64,000 nucleotides of DNA from Cristatella mucedo (GCA_009760855.2 WPIO01000001.1:17149001-17213000), one strand, 5' to 3'; positions 33,426-45,191 are shown, numbered from the stretch's first letter. Notes: generated by a model from the sequence alone, not told the origin. Program-made: numbers and translations.

Positions 33426-33512
33426 ATATATAATATATATATTATATATTTTATATTATGTATATTGTATATTATTTATATATATATATATAATATATAT
33501 ATTATATATAAT
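33421..33512. repeat. TA-rich palindromic simple repeat
   Basis: Alternating TATA/ATAT words with occasional TG, self-complementary over much of its length. It adjoins the 3' end of the SINE-B copy, whose tail probably seeded it. Confidence 0.85.
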
Positions 33513-34539
33513 TTGAACCCCCAATTGTTTTGTACTGTTCAAGATGGCGTAGGCATCTGAAACTTTTACGGCTCAGTTGAATCGCTAAAAATGCTGTATG
33601 TAAAGCTCTCGTAACAGTAGCATATAAAGTGTTTTTCCCAATCAATAGCCATCTCCTCCGGTTTATGGTAGCAAATTATGAGGGTATCTCTCACGGTTCG
33701 GTCAAAGGCCCTGTTAGAACCTGCCCTGAGTTACTCGATACTTCAGAGGCTACCCGGATATGTTATGATCTAAATTTGTTTAGCACAGTGTCAGTGATAC
33801 TTAGGCCTCTCGAGAGGCTCTCCAGAAGAATCGGCAGAAAATAAAAAAGCTTAGTTGCTGCTGAAAGATCTGGGAGAGCTAGCATAACACCCCCTACCCA
33901 ATCACCATCGTTCAAAAGGTCTTTATAAGCTCGAAGCGAAGCAGTTGCAGTATAATGGTTAGCCCCAAATCATACGGGCATCAATCGGCCGCTCCAGCGT
34001 TGATGTTGCTCCCAGAATATCACGAGAGCCTAGGTATTCGACAGCAAAGACCATTCGCCGATTAAGACGGTGCGTTTACAAAATGAGAAGTGTGTGTGTT
34101 TGTAAGCGTCACATACACACACACGCACGCACATAAGTAGATGCACAATAAAGGATAGGAAATGCACAGGCTAACGGTTGCGATGTTACTTGTATGTTTG
34201 TATATGCAAATGCGTTGTTAATGCATGAGCCACTACGTCGTTGTTCATTCGTTAAGCTTGAAACGCTCTTTCTATTCAGTGAGACAGCGTTAAGCAATGC
34301 GATATTGGCTCGAATAGTCTCCTCGCCATATGAGTTCATATTGCTGTTCGATTCTATACGTCGCCAACTGAACTCTTAAAACTAACTATTTGCTCTTAAC
34401 TAAATGGAATGAGCTCTTTCGTACGGATTTTATAGGGTCGAATTGAATGTTAATTTTTCACGGTACCATTCGGCAGCATTTTGTGCCTCGGATTTCTTAA
34501 AATAAATTAAAAAAAATGGTAAACTGCAGCTAAAATTAG
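33513..34539. other. Intergenic, nothing recognised
   Basis: Contains a short TG/CA run at about 34088-34132 and chance frames only. Confidence 0.4.
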
Positions 34540-34675
34540 CTGCTTCAGTAGCCTCGTTTACGTAGCAGCAGAGATGGACGCTGTCGCTGCCGCTTGCATT
34601 GGGCAAGTCAGACGTGCCTGCTACTGGACTCGAACCCGTGACGTGGGCGAAGGAGTGCGAGCATGACGCTCCTAG
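34540..34675 (-). mobile_element. SINE-A copy, diverged
   Basis: TTAGCTGCTTCAGTAGCCTC, GTAGCAGCAGAGATGGACGC, CCGCTTGCATTGGGCAAGTC, reversed B box GGACTCGAACCCGTGACGTG, then GTGCGAGCATGACGCTCCTA. Confidence 0.7.
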
Positions 34676-35461
34676 GTAAAGCTTGGAGGACTGCGTTTTT
34701 CAGGCTCTTCACTGTTAACTCTTGGAAAGGGTGCGGCGGTGGATGACCGTAGCACGCGGGTCGTGACGTCATGAGTGGGGCGGGACTGCATGCCGCCCAC
34801 GTTTAGCTGCCGAGCGTTCCGTTTTTTCTGCAGCTACTGGTGCAAGGCAATAGCGCGCCATCAAATAATTCAATCACCCTTAAACTTAATGCACGCCTTG
34901 AAGGGAAATTTTGAGAAGCGTCATCGTGACTTCGAAGGCTACAATATGCGAGCACAAGTGAAGCGAAACGGCGGCTGGGAAGCAAGCGCGCATCGGCAGC
35001 GGAATTTCCCGAAGCAAGCGACTCTGCGCAGGAGCTCTGTGCGTAGCTAAAAACTACCGCATAGGTGGCGCACCAGCTCGCGGCCGCGGAAAACAATGAG
35101 TGTACAGAGTTGAGCCAGAGATGTCCGCCACTGAGAGCCATCTCGCCATTAAGCGTTCTTTCGGAGCTCCGCACATGCGCACGCATCGCTTTCAGCCTCC
35201 TCGAGTCCTCTATGGACAATGAATTAGCAGCTGCTCCACTGCTACTCTTAAAGACCGCCGGCGACAGAAGCTTTTGCTCTGCAGGTCTTAGCCTTTAGGA
35301 CGCCAGTCCATAATTCTGACGCAACGGCATCTACTCTCCAGCTGTCGACTGCGGCACATCTTTTCCAGCCGTCCTGGGCTGCTACTTCCATGCTGCTTAC
35401 TACTTCGTCTACCCTTCTGTCTCAGCTAGTCTTCGGACTTTCTCTTTGTTGCGTGAGATTA
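34676..35461. other. Moderately GC-rich intergenic stretch
   Basis: Frames on both strands (138 codons minus at 34803-35219, 91 codons plus at 34775-35050) overlap fully, so at most one could be real; neither has a motif. No call is justified. Confidence 0.35.
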
Positions 35462-35590
35462 GGTATATCGGCTACCGCATGCACACCGAAAGCCGCTTAG
35501 GCTTTCAGTTGGCTATAGAGAGCTCTCCGGCATAACACCCACTTAGTCTTTGTGGCTGGGTGAAGTTACAGGCGGGGATACGTGTGGCTA
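35462..35590 (+). mobile_element. SINE-C copy, first of a pair
   Basis: ATCGGCTACCGCATGCACAC, GAAAGCCGCTTAGGCTTTCA, GCATAACACCCACTTAGTCT, GAAGTTACAGGCGGGGATAC. The 20 bases upstream (CTTTGTTGCGTGAGATTA) recur before the next copy. Confidence 0.75.
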
Positions 35591-35734
35591 TTACGAGCAA
35601 CCGCTCGTGCTTGTGGAAATAGTAAACGCCGAAATATTTCGGAGGGTGCACTGTGTTATTCTTTGCATCCGCTTGCCTCCTCAACTGCTCTCCTGACTCT
35701 GCTACGCTTCCCACTTTCTCTCTGTTGCGTGAGA

Positions 35735-35882
35735 TGAAATCTGTTGGCTACCGAATGCGTACCAAACGCCGCTTAGGCTGTGAGTGCGCTATACAAAACT
35801 CTCCTGCGCAACACCCACACGGCCTCTATGACATTGTGAAGTTACAGATGGAGATACACTACATTAAATTGCATTACTCCTC
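35735..35882 (+). mobile_element. SINE-C copy, second of a pair
   Basis: TGGCTACCGAATGCGTACCA, AACGCCGCTTAGGCTGTGAG, GCTATACAAAACTCTCCTGC, GAAGTTACAGATGGAGATAC, ending ACTACATTAAATTGCATTAC. It lies about 270 bases after the first copy with matching upstream flank (CTCTGTTGCGTGAGATGA), so the pair may be a segmental duplication rather than two insertions. Confidence 0.78.
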
Positions 35883-36297
35883 CAGTCGGAGCCGGTTGTC
35901 AATCGATCATTGGCAGCGCCGTGCTTAGCAGTGTCAGCCTCTTGAAATGCCTGAATTAATTAAAATCCATTTATTCGATTCTCTATTTTTGGTTTTGCCC
36001 ACTGTTTGAAGAAGGGCCCGCTCTCGTGCCTCCCATTCCACATTTGAAGAGTCGGCGTACCCTTGAATACCTACTTATGCCTATTAATATTGATGCTGTC
36101 AGAAGTGTATCGATCAGTTTGGAAGCTTTGGTCTGCGAGAGCGGTCGCATGTGGCCGCTGAGCTGTAATGTGCTGCCGGAGAACGAGGAGCTCGAATGCA
36201 TCAAATCTCTGAGCGACAATTCACGCGTCCGACGTCTTTGACTTTTTTCGCAAAGACATCATGTCGGATAACGTGGTAAAAAAAGTTTGCAAAAATA

Positions 36298-36470
36298 CTA
36301 GCTGATTTTTTACAGCCTCTTTTTCATTGCGGCAGAAGAGCCTCAGAGGCTGTCACCGCTTGCGTTTGGCAATAAAGGATCGCCCACTGCAGGATTCGAA
36401 CCCACGAGCTATGGCCCGAGGTCTCTAAGAGCAACCGCTTTACCTAGCGCGCTATCGCGGCTCGCCAGCA
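36298..36470 (-). mobile_element. SINE-A copy, near full length
   Basis: TAGCTGATTTTTTACAGCCT, GGCAGAAGAGCCTCAGAGGC, GGCAATAAAGGATCGCCCAC, reversed B box GCAGGATTCGAACCCACGAG, then AACCGCTTTACCTAGCGCGC and GGCTCGCC as the tRNA end. Confidence 0.85.
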
Positions 36471-36844
36471 CTGGTCTTGCATCGTGAAACGTCGGCGTAA
36501 GAGCGTGTGCGTTATTCCTGACTCGGCCTTGAGCGGCGCGATAAAAGTCGCCTAGGCATGGATAGGCGCTACTTGGGACCGGCGTTCATTTCTGGCGGCG
36601 CTCAAATGATCCATCCGTCTTTTTGCATTCGATCTCTAGCTTTGCGAGACGCTGGGCAGCAGAGCTGAGACCATAGGTGAACTCTGCTGGCTCTATTTTC
36701 ACATAAGATGCTGCTATAAATGGTTCTGAGTGTCGGGGTACTCACTTTTTCAACGCTCTCGGTTGCCTGAAGACAAGTGCATGGCCCGTCCAAGCTTGCC
36801 AAGTAGTTTCCTAAGACTCCTAAAATCCTTTGTCATTTAAAAAG

Positions 36845-36935
36845 TAATTATAATAATAATGCATTTTCTATAGCGCCCTCAGAGAATTCAATCTCTTTCT
36901 AGGCACTTTACATCTGCTGCAAATGAAGCACGATC
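36845..36935 (-). mobile_element. L2/CR1-like LINE, 3' tail only
   Basis: (TAA)n, then CTATAGCGCCCTCAGAGAAT, TCAATCTCTTTCTAGGCACT, TTACATCTGCTGCAAATGAA. Roughly 90 bases, abruptly ended. Confidence 0.8.
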
Positions 36936-37499
36936 GACCAGGTTTTTGATAGAGGAAAATTTCGCCAAAACACTTAAAGCTGTAGAAAAGGCCTATTAAA
37001 GTAGAATAGTTGCAGTAAAATCGAACTCCTTCGCATTACTTGCTGCCTGCCACTAAAGCCGGTAATTTCTGAGAATCAGTCGCCGCGCATGTTCATTCTG
37101 TCAGTGCCAGTGTAAATGACAAAGCAGCAATGGCTGCATAGCTTCTGCGAAGCTTCTTTGAATGCTTCCATTGAATGCAATAGAATCCAATATTGAATGC
37201 TTCTCTTCTATTGAATGCAAACACGTCTCGCAATGGCTAAGCCAAGTCGGATCAAAATCAAACAGCCTCGTTGAGCATTGCGCTTTGCCTCGATGAGCAT
37301 TTTCTTGCAAGTTCTGAAAAATAGTCTTTGTGGGTATGGTACAGCAACCCAAACTGCCTCTTGCTCAGGCAGCACAGGATGCTTAATGTAGTCTTTAGAG
37401 CTTCTGTTGACAATTGCTGCATTTCTGCCAATTCTTCCTGCACCAATCAAGAAATCCAGAAACATTTATTGATTTTTTGGCATCAATTAGTATATTAGT

Positions 37500-37740
37500 T
37501 GCCTCATTGCACCACTTTCTGAACAACCTGCATCGACTCCCTATCAACCATCCCATCTACGTTGAGATTGTGTCTCTCACTTTGATGTCCTTACTTCCTC
37601 TTGCGCCAGCAAGACTTATCGGAACTATTTCCCCATCAGTCTAGGCATAGTAGTATCCACTCTGCTGACTCAAGTGGCTTAACCATACCTCGAACCAACC
37701 TCAAACCGTTCATTTACTTCGTATTGTTACAAAAGTGATG
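37500..37740 (+). mobile_element. L2/CR1-like LINE, end of RT frame
   Basis: Translation gives LHRLPINHPIYVEIVSLTLM and LAPARLIGT, clearly related to LRGLQVKQRIYF and LAPAYLSDL in the 18.3 kb copy, followed by CTAGGCATAGTAGTATCCAC and CCAACCTCAAACCGTTCAT from the same family. Confidence 0.7.
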
Positions 37741-38129
37741 TGAGGCTTCCGGTCAGAACCAAGCCATAACTGTGCTCATAGTGTCAGCAGACGCTCGCCG
37801 ATTACTGGCGACGCTCTTACCTTGTAGCACGGCTGGCGATGAAGAGCGATCATACCTTGACATATCAAGTCCTTATCCGTAATGCGGACGTCTATTTGAC
37901 AGCGGCAGGACGGTTACAGGCGTTCAACAGCGACCATTACATACACAAACGGTTCTATGGCCTAGAACTCAAGTCAGCTCCAATGGCAATGCCCCGAGTC
38001 TCGAATCCTGAATGCTCTCCTATCTCAGGGCGCCGGATTTGTCTGCGGCCTCGGAAGTAAACTATCAAGCAATCGCATAATAGCGAATAATAAGTATAGG
38101 CCATTATCCGGCTGGTTTAGCTGGCCCCG

Positions 38130-38395
38130 CCGTTTCAGTACGCTCGCAAACCGTTGAACTCACTCCCAATTGATGCCACGACATCCAGTAACTTTACGGC
38201 ATTTAAAAAATAACTAAAAATGCACCTACTATTTGTAGCATTAGGTGGAAAGGACATTTTCTTTTGTGCGCTTTTGAGTGCTGACATTGTGCATGTATGA
38301 TACTCACTAAACCATTTACATATGAAAGCGTACTCAAAGTGCCTATGCAGAGATTTAGTTTTCTTAGGGTGTCATACTGATGTCACTATTCTTAT
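38130..38395 (+). mobile_element. L2/CR1-like LINE, 3' part
   Basis: Continues the family order: TTGAACTCACTCCCAATTGA, TGCCACGACATCCAGTAACT, ACGGCATTTAAAAAATAACT, then GCTGACATTGTGCATGTATG and GCAGAGATTTAGTTTTCTTA. It probably belongs with the 37.5 kb piece, the two being separated by about 390 bases of unrelated sequence. Confidence 0.6.
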
Positions 38396-38599
38396 TGCTG
38401 GTTTAACATTTGGTCAAAATTCGACCCATGAAACTGCGCTTTCCCTTCAGATTTCGAATAAGATTTAAATATGGTAGCGGCCCATGTCGTAATCCCTGCT
38501 CTATTCTTTCAACTTATATGAATATGATCGTCCATCATGAAGGACTTTTAATTCAATAAATAAAGATAATTCATTAACGTTGGAAATAAGATATCTTAC

Positions 38600-38695
38600 T
38601 CTCTATCCAGGCATTTTACACGTGCCGCTGGGCTTGAGCCCACGACCGTAGTCGTTAATGGTGAGCACGGCACCCGCTGGGCCAAGCCAAGATGG
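38600..38695 (-). mobile_element. SINE-B copy, tRNA half
   Basis: GGGCTTGAGCCCACGACCGT, then GAGCACGGCACCCGCTGGGC and CAAGCC, the reverse of the SINE-B head. Its tail side runs into CTATCCAGGCATTTTACACG, which resembles a LINE end. Confidence 0.65.
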
Positions 38696-38884
38696 CCGGC
38701 TTCGTGATTGAGTCTAGTTGACTAGTCAAATTTGGGAGACTATTTCAATGTCTATTATTGGACTAAGTGTTCATTACGCTGGTGTTGTTTTATCTGCGGC
38801 GACATGCTCCATATTAAGGTTCAGTTGTTCTACTCGACAGAGTAATGGATAAAGCTGTTTTTCTAGTGCCTTTGTATGTTAAGT

Positions 38885-39000
38885 AAAAATTGCAGAGTGC
38901 TGACTGGCAGACTTGACTACCGACTGGCAGACTACTGACTATCAAACTATTGATTATTAGTCTAAATACCAACTAGCAGACTACCGACTGGTATTCTAGC
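38885..39000. repeat. Degenerate tandem repeat of about 16-20 bases
   Basis: Units around GACTGGCAGACT and ACTACCGACTGG recur five or six times with substitutions, then lose periodicity. Confidence 0.7.
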
Positions 39001-39847
39001 TTCAACCTCTCCATTTTCTCACGGTACCAGTAGAGCTGTAAGTGATTCTTCGTCATTTGGGTAGCATGTTGAGGTAGGATAAGGCTGTATGATCCCTGAT
39101 GTGCAGAATAGCAGAGATAGCATTAACGATAATTATTAAAATTATTAACGCTATGAAAGAAAGAAATTTACTTCTAGACTAATTGGAAATGCTAAAAAAC
39201 TTGTACACAAGTTTTTTATAAGAATATACTGGGTCAGCACATACAGAGTACGGAATATGCCCCATGCCCCCACAGGAGCAAACACTCTGAGCAATTAGCT
39301 TCCTTTTAAATGTGGTTGATTGAAAGGATGTCTTTATATCATGTCTTTATTTAAGTCAGCAACAAATTCATGGCTAGGGGAGAGCCAGTGCAGGTTGACT
39401 AGAAGTGAACAAGCGTGGCTACAGAGTGTCTCACTAACTGTAAACTTCTTAATACTCGTTCAGGAAGGCATCCTGGTAGACAATTTCACTGCTTTAGAAA
39501 GAATGTCACCATGCATTTAAAAGCTTACCTGTAGCATCCTCATGTAAGCAAACCCAGAATTAAATATAGTTACAGGTATGCAGAGCGCTGATGTACTCAT
39601 TTAGTGAATGGTTATTTTTGGAATATGAAGCCAGGATTTCTCGTGGAGGCTACAGCATGTATGATACATGCGGAGTCAGTTTTGAGGGATTTTCAGTTTC
39701 GGAGGGATACTAAGTACGTTCGCTGCTATCATGTTGATTTTATCGTCTTTGATTTGTGACTATTGCCTTTCGTCCAAATGCGCATGTCAGCAATAACAGG
39801 TCCTTGAGATTAGAGAGATTTTAAGGTGCTGGAAGGCGGGAGGAATG
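39001..39847. other. Intergenic, nothing recognised
   Basis: Contains GGAGAGCCAGTGCAGGTTGA near 39377, a word also present in the L2 copy at 61.97 kb (GGGAGCCAGTGCAGGTCAAC), so decayed LINE sequence may extend here, but I cannot bound it. Confidence 0.3.
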
Positions 39848-40130
39848 ATAATAATTATTATTATTATTATTAGACATTTGTATATTGCTCAAAGAGACAT
39901 AAATCTCTATTATCTTCTGTTTACGTATACTTAAAATGAACCATTCAGTTTTTAGTGATAGCATGCACCGTGTCAGCGAGCATACACACATACAGGACGA
40001 TTGGTGCGAACAGAGCGAATTCCATAAGGAATGGCTAGTTTTTGAGCTTTTTCAAATTTCATAAAGTCATTGGATGTCTTGGCGTCAGTCGATCGTGAGT
40101 TCCAGTCTCTGGAATTACGATCTGAATGCG
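39848..40130 (-). mobile_element. L2/CR1-like LINE, divergent 3' end
   Basis: (ATTATT)n then AGACATTTGTATATTGCTCA, AAGAGACATAAATCTCTATT, later GATAGCATGCACCGTGTCAG, GTCATTGGATGTCTTGGCGT, GTGAGTTCCAGTCTCTGG. Landmark order follows the family, but the terminal stem differs in sequence, suggesting another subfamily. Confidence 0.65.
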
Positions 40131-40204
40131 GGGTAACCAAGGTATTTTAGTTTGGTTAAAGGCACAGCTAAGCGGCCACCTATCCCTTTCACCTATCTTT
40201 CCGT

Positions 40205-40385
40205 ACATGCTCTGGGTCTTGGCCCAGGGCTAATGGGCTTGCTCTACACTACCCAGTTGGTAGGTTAGAGTCCTGCAGTGGGCAATCCTGTATTTTCCTC
40301 TGCAAGCTGCAGTGAAAGTCATTAAGGCTCTTCTGTCGCTATGTAAATGAGGCCGTAAAATCGGCTAAACTTAAAAAAGCTGACA
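40205..40385 (+). mobile_element. SINE-A copy, near full length
   Basis: GGGCTTGCTCTACACTACCC, AGGTTAGAGTCCTGCAGTGG (B box changed), GCAATCCTGTATTTTCCTCT, GTCATTAAGGCTCTTCTGTC, GCTATGTAAATGAGGC, AAATCGGCTA. Confidence 0.8.
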
Positions 40386-40405
40386 TTATATTCAGGCGTA
40401 TAGTA

Positions 40406-40406
40406 T

Positions 40407-40438
<32 letters not shown>
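40406..40438. repeat. (TA)n microsatellite
   Basis: About 15 TA units a short way beyond the SINE-A 3' end. Confidence 0.9.
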
Positions 40439-40442
<4 letters not shown>

Positions 40443-43400
40443 CAATACATTCAGGCTAATATGCCGTGTATATAATATCTATAAACGTGTGCATATGCCT
40501 TTATACTAAAGCAATGTATTTATGAATAGAGTCAATAAGTTTTGCAAGTGGTTAGCGTTTCAAATTTTGGAAACTAATGTTTAGATTTCTTCACTGTTTA
40601 TTTTACAGGGACAACATGCCGCTTCAATTGCCAACCAGACCACTGGAATTATCTGGACATTAGAAATTATACTACAAAGGTCGTTGGCCCACTGTTGTAA
40701 CGACTACCTTCTCTCTGTCTTATTTAAAGATTGCTGTTTTACTTGGTTGCTTCTATCGCAGCTACATTTGGAGACATATAAAATCACCATGCCTAACCAG
40801 TCACGGAGTTTCCATCGTCAGCCGCCTGAACCTGTGTCTGTTGAATAGGCTCTCACGTCATCGATCACAGCAGACATGTTCGCATGCAGCTGCCCATCAA
40901 AGTGCAACTAAAACAACACACAAGAAAATTAAATCATTACACCGGGTTTGGCTGTGAACCAATTCATCAGTGAACGTATGTAAGAGTTTAATGCGAAGGC
41001 TTTCAAGTAAGTTTGTTCAATGCCATAAAGGCAGTAGCCTCAACAGTTCAATCGGCCAGAGTGCTTGACCTGTTACCCGGAAGTTGTGAGATCATCTACG
41101 CTCAAGGAAAAATTGGTTGGAAACTCAGTCCCGGCAACGTGCTCTTTTACTATTCAATTATTAGTTTGGAATTCCCTTAGTATACAACAGAAACTTTGGG
41201 TTTCTGCATCCACTGATGAGCACCTTGGACATTATTTGTTATGTTTTTTACACTTCAATATTTTCTTGAGATGGGACGCAGCCATCTTGCCTACCAAAGT
41301 AATAACTATTAGGGGCACTGACCAATCGTTCAGGTTCACGAATATGATAGTGATGAAATTCACATTTTCATTTGTTCTAGTTATTGAATAAGTCTTTCAC
41401 AACCTGCGATATCAATACATTTTGAATCTTCAAACATTTTTTCTCAGACCTCAGTATAATTCTGAAGCCTTCCTTAACACTGTTACATTCTCAACCAAAG
41501 CACTCATTCCGTTTTTGGTTGCTTTAAATTTAGTCACAAATCATTCAATTCATATGAAAATTCTATTTCCATGGAAGCAGTCACCGAAGTTTCTGTATTA
41601 GCTTTTATCTGTCGTTCTTTTTTGCTGTTCACATCGCTCTCGATTAGAAGGTATGATTTGATACGATCGATGCCTCAGATGTGTCATCACTAGCAAGAAT
41701 TGCCCTTTAAGCAGTAATTGCACAAGCGATCGCTGGAGCCTGTGCATGGTCTTTTATGCTTGCGGTTTCTGATCGACGCTACTTGAATCATAGTGTCTAC
41801 CTTCGCATAAAATGTCAATAATGGAATGCGCTGTTTCAAAGGTCATGATATGGGCGTTAATGCTGGCCAACTCAACCTGCCAGTCTCTAAAAATAGGTAG
41901 AAATGAGTCGTCAAATTTGCCGAGCCCTTTGATAAACCTGTATCAGCGTTGCCTGGTTTACGGATTGCTACTATTTCATCAGTCGGGCTTAGGACAGATC
42001 TCGCGGAATAGATTAAGAAAGATTAAGGTTGAATCGATGCCCGTACACTTACATAGGACAGTACGGATTTCCTTACCTTTTTCCGGCACTCTGGAATTGT
42101 TCAACTTTAAGCGTATGCGCTTACCGAATGTTTTCTGTCTGGGAAATGATGACAGTGCGTGTAGTTGTTCAGCTAACCAGGGATGATAGGTGCTTCTTTT
42201 AGAATAGGAATATTGCCTTGAAGTGAGAAGAGGTGGATGGCCCCTAGCTGCAAAGCTCTGTAGAACGCAAAATCAAAGTTGACAGTATCTTCTTCGTGGA
42301 AGTTAGCAGCTTTACTTCTAGCCTGCTGCACGCCCTATCCCCCGAATGGCCTAACCTACTTTTTCCATGAGCTTCGCCACCCGGAACTAGCATGACGCAT
42401 TGGTGACTTCCAGAAGACGATTATTTTAGTTGACAAAGTAGGCCTTCCTTAGAAGCGCAGGTAGAAAAACTTGGCGAAGATCCAAATCCCAAGACTCTAC
42501 AAAGTTTATCAGTAGATGATGCTAGCACCAGCTTTAGGCTGTAAAGGAGCTTTATCCCATCACAGATCGCTTGTACTTAGGAAACATCAGGCACCTATTC
42601 ACTTGGATACCCCACGGCAACATCACTGCCACTAGGTGTGTGGCCTAGACTGGGTGGTGATGGTCTTTGGTTAACACACTGACGACTTTTAAGCACTCTG
42701 TGGTTCTCTGTTTGGCTGATTGTCCATCAGAGCTCAATGGAAGTCGTGCATGCGCTCTTACACCGAGCCACTCGGTCGTTTTTAAAAGAAACATGTTAGA
42801 TAGTCAGCCACCCGGCCGCTGACATTTCCTCACAGCCAATGCCCTTAATCAACCAACGAACTCCGATTGAAAGCCACTCTGCTTGACCTAGACCTTGCAG
42901 CCTCCACTACCCATCCGTTTCTGCAGGCATTCACGGCTAAGCAGTGCTAACAATGACTTAAAAAAGCAGGAGTCATGGGCTTCGAGCAGCCACTTATCAA
43001 GAGCAGCGTGTGTTTTATTGGAGACAGCTCATGATGGAGCTCTATACGAAGCAAGCTCCCGCAAGGGCCTGAAATGCCCAGCCCCAGCGATCTCATTGCA
43101 GATGCCTTGAGTGACAGCTGCCAAGTCGACTTCAGCAATAGCATTAGGAGGCTAGCGGCGAGTACTCGGCCGATGATCGTGCAAGTATCAACCCTGCCCT
43201 CACGGAATACGACTAAGTACCTTTCAAATGGTGTTCCTTCAGGGAGGGGTGATTCCTTCGGCGTGGTGGGTAATTGAGCAGACTAAAATCCGTCTGTTTA
43301 TGGGTAGGCGCTAATCCACAACCAGCAGTCAGTACACGGCCAGGCCAGCGCTCAGGCAGCCATCGCACGGCTAGAGATTCGCCATTGTCCTAAGCGGGAC

Positions 43401-44599
43401 GACCGGTCTGGCAGCCGTCTGTGTGAACTTGAGCCTGCCATTCCCCTGCGCCTGGCCGCCACCTGGAAAACGTGGCCGGCAGCTTTATTATTGATCATAA
43501 TTGTCTGGCATTAGTCTGACATTTGCCTAACCTTGCCGAACTAAGCTGAATGACCGCGATCTGCTTTGTGTTGAGAAAGAGTGCCATCCGCTTTACTACC
43601 CGACGGCCATACACTGAGTGAGCGGATTGCTGTGAGAACACACAGGGCAACCGGATTGGATGGCGACGCTGGCAGCAGTCACTGCTATTTCTCCTGGGAG
43701 CTCCTTGATTTCTCTCATTTTTCATGCTCAAGCTTCGTGAGACATAGACGACTCACACCGAAGAGGTTCACAGCGCCAGTAGTTTTGAGCTGCCCCTGAG
43801 ATGGCCTCCTCAGCTCAGTATTAATCGCTTCTGCACTCGTCAGCGTCCCGCTCGGCGATGCCGGGACAAACGCTCGCCTGACGACGGACTACCTTCAGCA
43901 AATAATATTCGCCATGTCTTCATAGGAAGCCGCTAGTTCGTGGTAGGCACCATCTTCCTCAGTGGTAACACAATGCCTTCGTTTCCACAGTGCGATGAAA
44001 GTGGGGCAACGAATCGTTGACTTATATCACAAGACCAGACCTCTGTCAGGTTGATCGTACCGCTTTCGGGGATTACTCCGATTAATCTCTCCGTCAGCAA
44101 GACCACAAAGACACAGCGACGGTGCCGCAGTGGAAAGTTCTCCACGGCAAGCTCATAGCCTACGCTTAGTCGGCTCCAGTCGGCTTGTAGCTTGCATTTA
44201 AGAATTGGCTTCTGTGCGACTTGAACTAGGGACAATGGTAGTGAAGTGCTCTTGCCTCACCAAAGGGCTGAGACCCAGTGTCACGTTACTCTGACCTGCT
44301 AACGAAAGAAAAAAGAGCGAAGCTTTCGGCTGTGGGAGAGAAGACCAGCGATGAAGCAAGGCCTGTGACCTTATTTGCCGCAACCATGCCTCTATCTTAT
44401 CGCATCCTGCCTACTGGTGGCATTGTAGGGGTTCACCCGATATCTCGCCACATAACGGCATTCTGGGTCGCCACGTTATGGCACGATATTATCTCTAGCG
44501 AAAGTTCTACCGCTTGAATGACTCAAAACCGTGACCTCAGAATCCATTCCAGCAATCGTCCAACCAAGCGATTTGCCCTTTCGAGTGAGCTGCTGTTTT
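40439..44599. other. Intergenic, no gene recognised
   Basis: A 50-base patch near 41035-41090 (CGGCCAGAGTGCTTGACCTG) resembles a tRNA-SINE head but lacks the rest. Frames at 41065-41391, 41812-42186 and 43933-44235 have no motif. From 42.3 to 44.5 kb the sequence is GC-neutral and may include an old transposable element, but protease, RT and integrase motifs could not be found. Confidence 0.35.
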
Positions 44600-44849
44600 G
44601 CCAGTCGAGACTCAGGATAGCACAGTTAGGCTTATCTGTCGTAGCATCGCTGTTGCCACATCACACCACCGCTCGCCGACCTGCACTGGCCCCAAATCAA
44701 GCAGCGGATCGACTTCAAAGCTCTGTCACTCACTTTTAGGTCCCTTCATTCTTTAGTTGCAGTCTACTTATCAGAACTACACCCTCGTCAAACTAGGCAT
44801 CGTACCACCCACTTTTCAGACTCAGATCGTTTGGCTGTGCATCAAACCA

Positions 44850-44993
44850 ACCTGGTTTGGCCCAGTGGTTAATGTGCTCGCCCCGACCGAGGCCTGTCTG
44901 AGGTCGTGGGCTCGAGCTGTGTGGCATGTGTGAAGCACCTGAATAGAGATTAGGTTCTCTTATGGTGTTATACAAATGAATTATATATAACCT
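44850..44993 (+). mobile_element. SINE-B copy inserted in L2
   Basis: TGGTTTGGCCCAGTGGTTAA (A box), CCGAGGCCTGTCTGAGGTCG, TGGGCTCGAGCTGTGTGGCA, TGTGTGAAGCACCTGAATAG, AGATTAGGTTCTCTTATGGT, GTTATACAAATGAATTATAT. Flanked by AACC on both sides, the likely target duplication. The best SINE-B in the window. Confidence 0.88.
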
Positions 44994-45191
44994 CAAATCA
45001 TTGGAGACCAAGCCTTTAGTTCGTTTGCTCCCAAAGCCTGGAACTCGTTACCGACTGATGTCACGACGTACCCTGACTTGGCATTTAAAAAGAAGCTAAA
45101 ACGCACCAGTCTCTTACAAGATTGGCAGGGTCCTTGTGATTGGTCCTTTGTGTGTTTATGTGTTGTTACACTGTGCATGCAACTACTAACC

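Noticed and set aside
34803-35219. 138-codon minus frame
   Set aside because: Fully overlapped by plus-strand frames in GC-rich DNA, with no motif and no splice partner.
41035-41090. Additional SINE head
   Set aside because: A 50-base patch resembles the tRNA half of SINE-B; no body or tail follows and the B box is degenerate.
42300-44520. LTR retrotransposon (gypsy-like) remnant
   Set aside because: Faint impressions of linker and protease-like sequence on the minus strand could not be backed by any catalytic motif (protease DTG, RT YxDD, integrase HHCC/DDE) or by LTRs.
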